A DNA stretch of 64,000 nt from Phycisphaerae bacterium (GTDB lineage Bacteria > Planctomycetota > Phycisphaerae > Phycisphaerales > SM1A02): the NCBI GenBank assembly GCA_002716385.1, contig PBAX01000002.1, positions 1 through 64,000 of the forward strand. The letters run 5' to 3'. Shown here one piece after another: positions 26,966-36,700 of this stretch (its first letter is position 1; the number at the start of each line of letters is the position of its first letter). Both the position numbers and the translations under genes were made by a program. Under the pieces are notes generated by a model that worked only from the letters and a program-made list of their open reading frames with translations, was not told the DNA's origin and did no database searches.

Positions 26966-28927
26966 GTGACGGACTCCGTTAATCTTCCTGAGCTCGCGGA
27001 AACCAGCGAGCCAGAGAAGAACATCTCCCTACTCACCTTGGGAGCGCTTGGTGTCGTCTTCGGAGACATCGGGACAAGCCCGCTGTACGCCTTCAAGGCG
27101 GCCTTCGGGGAAACGCTGTTCAAGGGTACGGAGCAGGTCGCCAGAGCGGACGAGATTTCCCATGTGATGGGAGCGCTTTCCCTGTTCGTCTGGTCGATCA
27201 TCATCGTCATCTGCCTGAAGTATGTCCTGCTGATGATGCGAGCCGACAACGATGGCGAGGGTGGCGTTCTGGCCATGTTCAGCCTGCTGCTCTCGAAGCG
27301 ATCGAAGGAGTCCGGGCTCAAGCAGACCTTTTCGGGGATCGCGAGCAAGGGACCACTGGCACTTCTGGCGATCATCGGCGCTGCCTTGCTCTACGGTGAT
27401 GGTGTGATCACACCTGCGATTTCGGTGCTGGCGGCATCGGAGGGCATCAATTTCGCGGCGGGGGGTTCGATCCCGCAGTGGGTTTCACCCACAACGGCGG
27501 TTGTCGTGCTGGCCATCCTCTTCATGCTTCAGAAATTCGGAACAGGGCAGATCGGTCGCCTCTTCGGCCCAGTGATGCTGGTCTGGTTTTTGGTGATCGG
27601 CGCATTGGGTCTGGGCGGCATCATCGGCAATCCCGCTGTACTGGAAGCCATCAATCCGATGTGGGCGATCGATCTCTTCTTGAACGCCCCCTGGATGGCC
27701 TTCGTGCTTCTGGGCGCCGTGGTCCTGTGTGTGACCGGTTGCGAGGCTTTGAGTCTCGATATGGGACATTTCGGTCGCCCTGCCATTCGAATCGCCTGGT
27801 TCTCGGTTGTCTGCCCGGCACTTCTGCTCAACTACTTCGGGCAGGCCGCCTACGTCATGAGTGAAGGCAAGCCCCCGATGAATCCGTTCTTTTCACTGGT
27901 CCCGGACGTGCTGATGATTCCAATGATCGTCCTCTCGATCATTGCGGCCATCATCGCCTCGCAGGCGATCATTGCGGGGGCCTTTTCAGTGACCAGGCAG
28001 GCGATCCGGCTGCTCCTGTTGCCACCCACGTCGGTTAGGCACACGAGCAAGATGCAGGAAGGCCAGATCTACATTCCGGCGGTGAATCGGTGGATGTTCG
28101 TCTTCAGCGTGCTGCTTGTCCTGGCCTTCCAGACCTCCGACAGGATGGGTGCGGCCTACGGGTTGGCGGTCACTGGTGTGATGTTGACGTCGACGATCAT
28201 GCTCGCCCTTGTGGCTCGCCGGGCATGGGGCTGGTCGTGGTTCGTCATTATTCCGCTGCTCTCGGGTTTTATGCTCATAGATCTAGCGTTCTTAGGGGCG
28301 AATCTGCTGAAGGTGCCTCATGGTGGGTGGGTTCCATTGGTAATCGGTCTCTTCATGATCTTCGTGATGACCACATGGCTGCGTGGTTCACGGCTGACCT
28401 TCGAGACCCGTACCGAGGACTCGGTGCCTCTGGCGGACTTCATCGATTCCTCCATCAATGACGGGCAGCCTCGAATCCCTGGATGCGGTGTCTTCTTCAC
28501 AGCTGAAGAGGACGTGACACCCAACTCCCTGATGAAGTTCAATCGTCATATGCCTGTGCTGCCCGAGCAGGTGGTCATCGTTCATGTCCATCTCTCGAGC
28601 AGGCCTCGGGTCCCCAAGTCGGAGCGTGTGGCCGTCGAGGAGAAGGGGAATGGGTTCTGGCAGCTGAACTGTTCACTTGGCTACATGCAGGATCTCTATC
28701 TGCCGAGGCTTCTCAGGCAGGCGACCAATCAGGGGCTGCCCGTCAAGCTGGCTCAGGTGACCTACTACCTCAGGCGTGACCTGCCGTCCCGCGTGCATGG
28801 TCATCACATGTCCGCCTGGCGTAAGGAGTTCTTCTTCGCGATGCTGCGGAACGCCAAGGGGCCGACGGATCAGCTGAGCCTGCCTTCGGATCAGGTGATG
28901 GAAATCGGTGTCCGATTGAATTTCTGA
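26966..28927 (+). CDS. kup: KUP-family potassium transporter
   Basis: 653 residues, close to E. coli Kup (622). The N-terminal signature LGALGVVFGDIGTSPLYAFK is intact, with the LYGDGVITPAISVLAA motif in helix 3-4 and about twelve membrane helices up to residue ~450. A soluble C-terminal domain follows. It takes up K+ with protons. Start is GTG 26966 with a weak ribosome site. The gene converges with mlaD, eight bases between the stops. Confidence 0.95.
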   Translation: MTDSVNLPELAETSEPEKNISLLTLGALGVVFGDIGTSPLYAFKAAFGETLFKGTEQVARADEISHVMGALSLFVWSIIIVICLKYVLLMMRADNDGEGGVLAMFSLLLSKRSKESGLKQTFSGIASKGPLALLAIIGAALLYGDGVITPAISVLAASEGINFAAGGSIPQWVSPTTAVVVLAILFMLQKFGTGQIGRLFGPVMLVWFLVIGALGLGGIIGNPAVLEAINPMWAIDLFLNAPWMAFVLLGAVVLCVTGCEALSLDMGHFGRPAIRIAWFSVVCPALLLNYFGQAAYVMSEGKPPMNPFFSLVPDVLMIPMIVLSIIAAIIASQAIIAGAFSVTRQAIRLLLLPPTSVRHTSKMQEGQIYIPAVNRWMFVFSVLLVLAFQTSDRMGAAYGLAVTGVMLTSTIMLALVARRAWGWSWFVIIPLLSGFMLIDLAFLGANLLKVPHGGWVPLVIGLFMIFVMTTWLRGSRLTFETRTEDSVPLADFIDSSINDGQPRIPGCGVFFTAEEDVTPNSLMKFNRHMPVLPEQVVIVHVHLSSRPRVPKSERVAVEEKGNGFWQLNCSLGYMQDLYLPRLLRQATNQGLPVKLAQVTYYLRRDLPSRVHGHHMSAWRKEFFFAMLRNAKGPTDQLSLPSDQVMEIGVRLNF

Positions 28928-28935
28928 GACTGGAT

Positions 28936-29883
28936 TCAGAACAGGTGGACGCCGGCGCCCTCTTCGCGGATCTGTTCCACCATGAGCTGGATGTCCACCA
29001 GCAGCTGGTCGAGCCGGCTGGTGGCCGCTTCCATGCTGTTGTAGAGATCCGGATTCTGGACGAGCTGTCCGATGGTTCCATCGCCTTCTCTCATGGCATC
29101 CAGAAGACGGGTGCTGGCATCCATGAACTGCCGAAGTTGTCTGGCGGTCTCCGCCATCTCAAGCCCCAGTTCGTCGGATCTCGCATCGAGCTTTCTCGCA
29201 AGTGTCGTGACGCTCTCCAGTCCACCTATGGCACGGTCCGCCATGGCGGGCATTCGTTTCAGGAACTGCTCCGCGTTTTCTCGCAGACTCGAGCTGTCCA
29301 CCCAGGCATTGGTCGATTGGAGCAGCTGGTTGGCATTCCGAAGGACACTCGTGAGCGTCCGTTCATCTGTGGCATCGTCGTTGAGCAGGACGGTGATCTG
29401 TTCGCCGATGGTCGAGAAGGACTTGAGCAATCCACCCATACGTCGATCGATCTCCTGACCGAGTTCGGTCATCATAACGGAGGCGATACGGTCCTCTCGG
29501 ATCACATCACCGGATTCGATCATTGGCATGTCGGGTGACCAGCCTGTGGTCACGAGTGCCAAGGCACCGCTGTTTCCGAGAAGCGATCCATTTACCAAGA
29601 ATCTCACGTTTCGTGGAATCTGCACACCCTCTTCGATATTGAGCGTGATTTTCACTGGATATTCGGGATCGGCTACGAGTTGAACGCTGCTGACCTGTCC
29701 AGCCATGACGCCATTGACGGTGATCTGGCTGTCCTTGCGAAGTCCAACGGCATCACTTGTCAGCACCGTGAAGCGCCAGCCGGATTTCGGCAACTCTCCG
29801 AACAGCGAAAGGAGCGTAATAAGCGCTGCTGTCGCGACGATTGCACAAAGGCCGATCAGGAAATCCCTCTGGGAATCTTTCAA
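28936..29883 (-). CDS. mlaD: MCE-domain (MlaD-like) lipid transport protein
   Basis: 315 residues. One N-terminal membrane anchor (about residues 8-28), then an MCE domain (VGLRKDSQITVNGVMAGQV, LVNGSLLGNSGALAL). A long helical tail of about 170 residues follows, with coiled-coil features. MlaD-type proteins form hexameric rings in the periplasm that carry lipids. The ATG overlaps the stop of the ATPase gene by four bases (ATGA). The permease partner is not next to it but at 12.7-13.5 kb. Confidence 0.88.
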   Translation of the reverse strand: MKDSQRDFLIGLCAIVATAALITLLSLFGELPKSGWRFTVLTSDAVGLRKDSQITVNGVMAGQVSSVQLVADPEYPVKITLNIEEGVQIPRNVRFLVNGSLLGNSGALALVTTGWSPDMPMIESGDVIREDRIASVMMTELGQEIDRRMGGLLKSFSTIGEQITVLLNDDATDERTLTSVLRNANQLLQSTNAWVDSSSLRENAEQFLKRMPAMADRAIGGLESVTTLARKLDARSDELGLEMAETARQLRQFMDASTRLLDAMREGDGTIGQLVQNPDLYNSMEAATSRLDQLLVDIQLMVEQIREEGAGVHLF

Positions 29884-30737
29884 CTGCCGTCCTCTCTGGC
29901 ATCCTCGATGCCAGCCAGTTCATCTCGTGTCGCTCTTCCTTCGAGGAAGCGGCGCACTTCGGGGTCGTCGGAATTCCGAAACAGTTCCGGTGGGCCTTCC
30001 ATGTGGACCTGCCCTTCATGAAGCAGGACCATCCTATCGGCAATGCGAAAGGAGAGCTGGATATCGTGCGTCACCACGATGCTGGTGAGCTTGAGGGCGT
30101 TCTGCAATCTCTCAATCAGCTTTCCGATGATGTCACTGCGGATCGGATCAAGGCCGGTGGTGGGTTCGTCATAGAGGATCACGTCAGGTTCGAGCACGAT
30201 GGCTCTGGCCAATGCGACGCGTTTCCGCTGTCCTCCCGAGAGCGTGGCGGGATTCCGGTCGTAGGTTCCGGAAACGCCGACCATTTCCAGCATGCGGTCG
30301 ACTCGTACACGGCGTTCCCCCGGAGACATGTCGGTATGTTCCCGAAGTGGAAACTCCACATTCTGTCCGACGGTCATGGAATCGAAGAGGGCGCCCTGCT
30401 GGAAGAAAAAGCCGATCCTACGCCTGATTGGGCCTAGTTGGGGTTCGGGTATCTGATCGATTCTTTGGTCATCGAACCAGACCTTGCCGGCGTCGGGTTC
30501 CAGAAGGCCAACGAGGTGTTTCAACAGGACGCTCTTCCCGCATCCACTCGGTCCCATGACGACCGTGGTGGCCGCCGAGGGAAATTCCAGATTCAGCCCC
30601 TTGAGCACATGATTGCGACCGAAGGACTTTTCAAGATCCTCGACTCTCATGACTGATGAGCATGCAACAGCCTCTTGGGAGGCTGAAGCGGGATGTCGGT
30701 CGCTTGGCTGTGCCGTGGTCATGAGAAGTCGTATCAT
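29880..30737 (-). CDS. mlaF: MlaF-like ABC transporter ATPase
   Basis: About 285 residues. Walker A is GPSGCGKS, the signature is LSGGQRKRVALARA, Walker B is DVILYDEPTTGLDP, followed by the VVTHD switch. The Q loop reads FFFQQGALFDSMTV, the form typical of MlaF. Several starts are possible: TTG 30761, ATG 30737 and ATG 30722; 30737 is taken because GGA lies eight bases upstream. The first ~45 residues are not part of the conserved domain, so the exact start is uncertain. It overlaps mlaD by four bases. Confidence 0.9.
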   Translation of the reverse strand: MIRLLMTTAQPSDRHPASASQEAVACSSVMRVEDLEKSFGRNHVLKGLNLEFPSAATTVVMGPSGCGKSVLLKHLVGLLEPDAGKVWFDDQRIDQIPEPQLGPIRRRIGFFFQQGALFDSMTVGQNVEFPLREHTDMSPGERRVRVDRMLEMVGVSGTYDRNPATLSGGQRKRVALARAIVLEPDVILYDEPTTGLDPIRSDIIGKLIERLQNALKLTSIVVTHDIQLSFRIADRMVLLHEGQVHMEGPPELFRNSDDPEVRRFLEGRATRDELAGIEDAREDGS

Positions 30738-30863
30738 CCCTTCATTCCATGAGACGAGCAAACTCCCAATACAGGCTTTTTCATCGAGTTTCCCGGAAGA
30801 GGGGGCTTCATGGCCAGATGAATCGATCTGATGTGCTCAGCTCGTATTCGGAGAGGGCGTCTG

Positions 30864-32054
30864 ATGGGCATATCTGAACGAGATTACGGTCGGTACAACC
30901 CTCCTGGCCATGGTCAGTTCGGATCCATGGCCGGTCGAATGGGGGGACGTGGTCGGAGCTTCAGCGTCACCACCTGGATCATCATTGCCTGTGTGGCGAT
31001 CTTCGTCATCGATGGATTCCTGCAGGCCTATTCCAGTTGGGTCGAGACCGGTACGAGATACGTTGACAACGGCAACGGCACCTGGACGGAGGTGGTGGCG
31101 AATCCGAACTTCGGCAATTCGTATCTTCCCTCAGATGGCGACTCCGGAACCCCTGTTTCCGTGACCATCAATCTTGTCACTCGTGATGATCAGATCGTCA
31201 AGAAGGAGGTGACGGGTCTGGGGGTGCTCCTGAAGAGCAAGACAGGCGATGGTCCGGAGATCGCTCAGAGAGCTATCGTTGTGGTGACACCCATGTCCCC
31301 ATTGCAGCGATGGCTGCACTTCTCGACTTGGAAGGTCATCGGTGGCGGCCAGATCTGGCGTCTGGTCGGTTTTCAGTTCCTGCATGCGGACATGACGCAT
31401 CTGCTCTTCAACATGATCGCCTTGTTCTTCTTCGGTCCGCTGGTGGAGCGGTTCCTCGGAGGCAAACGCTATCTGGCCTTCTATCTGCTCTGCGGTGTCT
31501 TTGGTTCTCTCCTCTATCTGTTCCTCAACATGGCTGGTTGGGTCTGGATCGATCAACTGGGATGGCCGCCGATTGGTGGTCTGCTCTTCAATGCCACCGG
31601 TGTCCCCTTGATAGGCGCATCGGCAGGTGTTTTCGGTGTGATTGTGGGTGGCGCCATTCTCCATCCAAACGTACGTGTCCTGCTCATGTTCATCATTCCG
31701 ATGAGGCTGGGCACGCTCGCGGTGGTGTTGATTGCGATATCCATCATCTTCATCCTCTTCGGGCTGGAGAACGCCGGAGGAGAGGCCGCCCATCTCGGTG
31801 GTGCCATCGCCGGCTGGTACTTCATTCGTAGGCCGGAACAGCTGCATGGCCTGTTCAACTTCTTTGGCCGAGTCGATCCGACTTCACGCCACTTCGCGAT
31901 GAAGGGCGCCAGGCTGCCAGGCACTCGTCGTGGAAACATGGATCAGGTCGACAAGATCCTCGACAAGATCAGTCGCGAGGGTTTGCAGAGTCTGAGCAAG
32001 AAGGAAAAGCGGATCCTGAATGACGCCTCCCGTCGGGACAAGAAGAACAGATGA
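30864..32054 (+). CDS. Rhomboid-family intramembrane serine protease
   Basis: 396 residues from ATG 30864, chosen because GGAGAGGG lies just upstream. One helix lies near residue 30-50, then about 95 residues of extramembrane sequence, then the rhomboid core. The core holds FQFLHADMTHLLFNMIALFF, the catalytic serine in GASAGVFG, and the partner histidine in EAAHLGGAIAG. The insert between the first helix and the core is not typical. A C-terminal basic, helical tail follows. The protease cuts single-pass membrane proteins. The stop overlaps the tgt start by four bases. Confidence 0.88.
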   Translation: MGISERDYGRYNPPGHGQFGSMAGRMGGRGRSFSVTTWIIIACVAIFVIDGFLQAYSSWVETGTRYVDNGNGTWTEVVANPNFGNSYLPSDGDSGTPVSVTINLVTRDDQIVKKEVTGLGVLLKSKTGDGPEIAQRAIVVVTPMSPLQRWLHFSTWKVIGGGQIWRLVGFQFLHADMTHLLFNMIALFFFGPLVERFLGGKRYLAFYLLCGVFGSLLYLFLNMAGWVWIDQLGWPPIGGLLFNATGVPLIGASAGVFGVIVGGAILHPNVRVLLMFIIPMRLGTLAVVLIAISIIFILFGLENAGGEAAHLGGAIAGWYFIRRPEQLHGLFNFFGRVDPTSRHFAMKGARLPGTRRGNMDQVDKILDKISREGLQSLSKKEKRILNDASRRDKKNR

Positions 32055-33217
32055 CTTCGCCGCTGTCCTTCCAGATCGATCAACGATGCACTGAATCTTC
32101 CGCTCGGATCGGTCGAGTCACGACCTTGCACGGTTCATTCGATACACCGGCATTCATGCCCGTTGGAACAAGAGCAAGCGTGAAGGGCCTGTCGCCCGAT
32201 CAGGTACATCAATCCGGAAGCCAGATACTTCTCAACAATGCCTATCACCTGATGCTGAGACCCGGTGACGCGATGATCGCCGACCGTGGCGGCGTTCACG
32301 AGTTCATGCGATGGGATGGGCCGATTCTCACGGACTCGGGTGGCTATCAGGCCTTCTCGATGGCCGACATCAACGCCATCGATGACGAGGGTGTGACGTT
32401 CAAGTCGATCATCGACGGTGCCAAGGTCCATCTGGGGCCGGAGCGGGCCATGGAGGTCCAGAACAATCTTGGTGCGGACATCATCATGGCCTTCGATGAT
32501 TGTCCACCTGCACTGGCACCTGATGAAAAGGATCCTCATGCGATGGGGGCTTTCCGACAGCGATTGGAGATCGCGGTCGATCGCACGACCGACTGGCTGC
32601 ACAGGTGTGTGGAGTCACACGCCCGAGCCGAAACCCAGAGTCTTTTTGGAATCATCCAGGGTGGGCCGCATTCGGATCTCAGGGAGGCGTCGGCCAAGGC
32701 GGTGACAGCGATCGATCTTCCCGGATATGCCATTGGAGGCGTTGCCACGGGTGAATCTCCGGAGGAGATCCATCGAATCGTGGCTGAAACCACTCCGCTG
32801 CTACCCGAGGAGAAGCCCAGATACCTGATGGGAGTGGGCTATGAGCGTGATCTGGTCACGGCGGTACGCTCGGGCGTCGACATGTTCGATTGTGTCCTCC
32901 CGACCAGAAATGGACGTAATGCGGGTGCCTTCACCCGCTCAGGAAGGCTCCAGCTCAGGAATGCCCGCTTCAAGGAGGATGATGGGGTTCTGGAGCCCGG
33001 CTGTGATTGTCCAGCCTGCTCAGGGGGGTTCAGCAGGGCCTATTTGAGGCATCTCTTCATTTCGGGCGAGATTCTCGGCCCGGTCCTGCTCAGTCAGCAC
33101 AACCTCAGGCACTACCAGCGTCTCATGCTGGACATCCGGCGGGCCATACGGGAAGATACGTGGTCTTCGCTGTACCGGGCATGGCCAGTCCTGGATCGCG
33201 GTTCAGCGACCGTTTAG
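32051..33217 (+). CDS. tgt: tRNA-guanine transglycosylase
   Basis: 388 residues, standard length. Catalytic region TDSGGYQAFSM, then MAFDDCPPAL, the GVGYERDLVTAVRSGVDMFD block and the zinc site CDCPACSGGFSRAYLRHLF. It exchanges guanine 34 for a 7-deazaguanine precursor on GUN-anticodon tRNAs, a step of queuosine synthesis. Order tgt-yajC-secD-secF matches the classic arrangement in other bacteria. It is translationally coupled to the rhomboid gene. Confidence 0.96.
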   Translation: MTSPLSFQIDQRCTESSARIGRVTTLHGSFDTPAFMPVGTRASVKGLSPDQVHQSGSQILLNNAYHLMLRPGDAMIADRGGVHEFMRWDGPILTDSGGYQAFSMADINAIDDEGVTFKSIIDGAKVHLGPERAMEVQNNLGADIIMAFDDCPPALAPDEKDPHAMGAFRQRLEIAVDRTTDWLHRCVESHARAETQSLFGIIQGGPHSDLREASAKAVTAIDLPGYAIGGVATGESPEEIHRIVAETTPLLPEEKPRYLMGVGYERDLVTAVRSGVDMFDCVLPTRNGRNAGAFTRSGRLQLRNARFKEDDGVLEPGCDCPACSGGFSRAYLRHLFISGEILGPVLLSQHNLRHYQRLMLDIRRAIREDTWSSLYRAWPVLDRGSATV

Positions 33218-33292
33218 ACGTCCAGAGACCGACTTCAACACCTGAACCAGAACGGACCTCCGAACAAGAGGTCATGGAACGCGAGAGATCTC

Positions 33293-33739
33293 ATGACAGA
33301 TGCGAGTTTGCCAGGGGAATTGACCATTCTGATGATTGGGCAAACGCCTGTTCAGCCGCCGCTTGGTGCCAAAGGGGATGGGCTGAATCAGGTTTTGGAC
33401 GATTCCGGACTGAGTGGCGCTGATGGTGCCGCTCAGCAGCCGGTCGGAACGTTTCTCGACGGCGGGTTTATGCCCATCCTGATCATCTTCGTGGTCATGA
33501 TGTTCGGCATGACGTTCCTCAGCTCGAGAAAAGAGAAGAAACGTCGAAAGGAAATGCTCAGCAAGCTCGATAAGAAGGCTTCGGTGCAGACCATCGGCGG
33601 CATCATGGGATCCGTCATCGAGGTCAAGGGTGATCTCGTGGTGCTGGAAGTGGACAAATCCTCGAATACAAGAATGACATTCTCCCGATCGGCCATCCAA
33701 ACGGTGCATCAATCGGGAGACGGAGACGCGAACAGTTGA
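33293..33739 (+). CDS. yajC: Preprotein translocase subunit YajC
   Basis: 148 residues, longer than usual because of a ~55-residue N-terminal extension. The single membrane helix (MPILIIFVVMMFGMTFL) is followed by the RKEKKRRKEMLSKLDK motif and the YajC beta domain with VQTIGGIMGSV. It belongs to the SecDF-YajC complex at the inner membrane. Starts after a 75-base spacer from tgt. Confidence 0.93.
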   Translation: MTDASLPGELTILMIGQTPVQPPLGAKGDGLNQVLDDSGLSGADGAAQQPVGTFLDGGFMPILIIFVVMMFGMTFLSSRKEKKRRKEMLSKLDKKASVQTIGGIMGSVIEVKGDLVVLEVDKSSNTRMTFSRSAIQTVHQSGDGDANS

Positions 33740-33778
33740 GACCCCGGTTCATGGGGTTCCTCGCGGAAGTAATTGCAC

Positions 33779-36700
33779 ATGCAGAATCTGATCTCAAAGA
33801 TCGTCCTGATACTCATCATCATCGGCGCCTGCGTCTGGGCTTTCATGCCGCCCAGCGAGAAGGTGCGTCTCGGACGTGATCTCAGCGGTGGCGTCAGCCT
33901 GGTCTATTCCGTTCGAATCCCAGAAGGGGGCAACCGACGTCAGGTCCTCGATCAGACGATCGATGTCCTCAAGGATCGTGTGAACCCACAGGGCGTCCTG
34001 GACATCTCGATGGTGCCACTGGGTACGGATCGTATCGAAGTGGTCATGCCGCTCCCCAACGACGAGGTCAAGGCATTGGCGGCGGCTTTCGAGCTGGAGC
34101 TCGATCAGCTGGTCCAGTCGGCGGAGATCAAGGCTTCGGAACTGGATTCCTCGCTTCGTGATGGCACCGCTGTCGAGCGATTCGGCAGTGCCGGCGAGCG
34201 TGGCCAGCTGCTGAGCAAGCTGCAGACCTCCTACGACGACATGAAGAGTCTGGAGTCTCGGCTCGAGAAGGATTCCGAGGATGCCAAGGAGCGTCGTGGA
34301 ATCCAGAGAAAGCTGGCGGATGCGGAGATCAGCTACGAGGATCTATACGAGCAGGTGATGTCGTTGAGCCTTCAGCGTTCACGCATCGTGAGAATGCTGG
34401 ATCTGCCTGAGAAGAAAGAGTTGATCCGGGGGCCTGATGGCAGCCCGATGGTCGATGACGCTGGTGAGCGGATGTTCCGTCCGTCCCAGCGTTCCGCGGC
34501 AATGACTCAGATTATCGAGGAGTTCCCCGATCTCACGGATGAACTGGCGAAGGTGACCGCCGCCTGGTCGGCCTATCAAGCAAAGCGTACCGGTCTCGAC
34601 GATCCGGAAGATCTCAAGAGGCTTCTGCGTGGTGCCGGTGTGCTGCAATACCACATCGCCGTCACGCCCGGTCTGGCTCAGGGCGTCAGTGTTGACGACA
34701 TGCGTTCGCAGCTGGCCGAAGTGGGCCCAGAGAATACGGATTCAAGCAACGCCCGTTGGTTTGCGATTCATGATCTGAATCAATGGGCGGATTCTCCCCA
34801 GCAGCTCGAGGCGCTTCAGACGGATCCCCAAGGCTATTTCGCCTCACGAGCCTCTCCGCTGGTGGCCGCCGAACACGATGGCCAGATCTATCTGCTGCTG
34901 TATACATCAGAACCCAAGAGCATGACACACGATCGCGGGGGTGACTGGTCGCTGGAAGCGACAGGTCAGACCGTTGATCAGATGGGGCGACCTGCGGTCA
35001 GTTTCCGCCTCGATGCGCCTGGTGGCGTTCGAATGGCTCGATTGACTGGTCCGCACGTCAATGAGCCGATGGCCATCGTCCTCGATGAAAAGGTCTATTC
35101 CGCGCCGAATCTGCAGAGCCAGATCAGCAACAGCGGCATCATCACCGGCAACTACGGTGCGAAGGAGATCGCGTATCTGATTCGAGTCCTTGATGCCGGT
35201 GCGTTGGAAGCACGACTTTCCCCGGAGCCCATCGCCGTCAGTGTCCTTGGTCCATCACTTGGTGCGGACAATCTCGACCGTGGTTTCATGGCGTTCATGT
35301 GGGCGATCATCGTCGTCGCGGTATTCATGCTCCTCTGGTACTTCTTCGCCGGATTCGTCGCGGATGTGGCTCTGCTGTGCAACGGAATAATCATCTTCGG
35401 CGTTATGGCCATGATGCAGGGCACCTTCACGCTGCCCGGTCTGGCCGGTGTCGTTCTCACGATGGGCATGGCGGTCGACGCCAATGTCCTCATCTACGAA
35501 CGTATTCGCGAGGAGCTCGAGATCCATGGCGCGCGCGATCTGCGTGAAGCCATTCGCGAAGGCTACAACCGTGTGTACAGCACGATTGTCGATGCGAACC
35601 TGACCAACCTCATCGTCTGTGCCGTTCTGCTACTCATGCAGCCCACGACGGAGGTCAAGGGCTTCGCGCTCACGCTCACTATCGGAATCATCGCGACCCT
35701 TTTCACCGCATTGTTCGTCACACGCGTCATCTTCGACCTGTATGCCAATGTCTTCAAGATCAGAAGCCTGCCCATGCTGGCGAGCACTGTCCCGGTGCTT
35801 GGCCGTCTGCTCAGGCCCAAGATCGACTGGGTCAGTCTCCGAGGCATCTTCTGGGCACTCAGTTTCCTGCTGATAATTGGATCCTTCGTGCTCTTCTTCT
35901 CTCGTGGCAAGCAGATGTTCGATACCGAGTTCCGTGGTGGTGTCTCCATCACGATGCAGACTCGCGAAGATGGTGGCAGCCGACTCATGCTGCCACACAT
36001 GGGTCCGGATTCGGTACAGACCCGTATTCGATCCATCGCCGATGAGGCTGGTACCGAGGACACGCTCCAGAACCGACTTCTGCGTGAGTTCAGGTTCGCT
36101 AAGGTGCTGACCATCGGCGATACCGGAACCGACAGCAATGGACAGACGGTTGGTGATGGATTCCAGGTCAAGATTTCCAACCCGCCGGGTGTTGGTGAGA
36201 ATGAATCAATCCAGGATCTCGTCGAGGCCCAGCTGCTTGTGGAATTCGGTGATGAACTGGATATCTCCCCAGGTAGAACCTTCACGGGCATGGGTGTGCA
36301 GCGATACGCGCAGTTCACGAGACCCATCGAAGTCGATACGCTCGGTGAAGTGCTCGGTCGGGACGATCTCAATGGAGATCTCAGCGAGTTCCGAGGTGGC
36401 GTGCTGGTTCTTGTCGACGACATCCAGCCACCGGTCACCATCGATGACGTCACACTGAGAATCGACCGCCTTCGTCAGGACCCCGATTTCTCATCTGATA
36501 CGGCAGGTCGAGAAGTCGCGGTGTTCGGAACGACTCCGGCAGGAGACGAGAGTTATTCGTCGATCGCCGTTGCTGTCATGGATCCCGACATCAACTACAT
36601 CAAGACCGATAGTGCATTGGTCGATGATCGTCTGGCCAAGCGGGAGTGGGGGCTTATCTCCACAGCTCTGGAGCGTCAGAGCAGCTTCGAGCAGGTCAGC

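Noticed and set aside
35563..36453. Minus-strand open frame of ~296 codons opposite secDF
   Set aside because: Ser/Thr/Arg-rich composition typical of a shadow frame; SecDF is certain.
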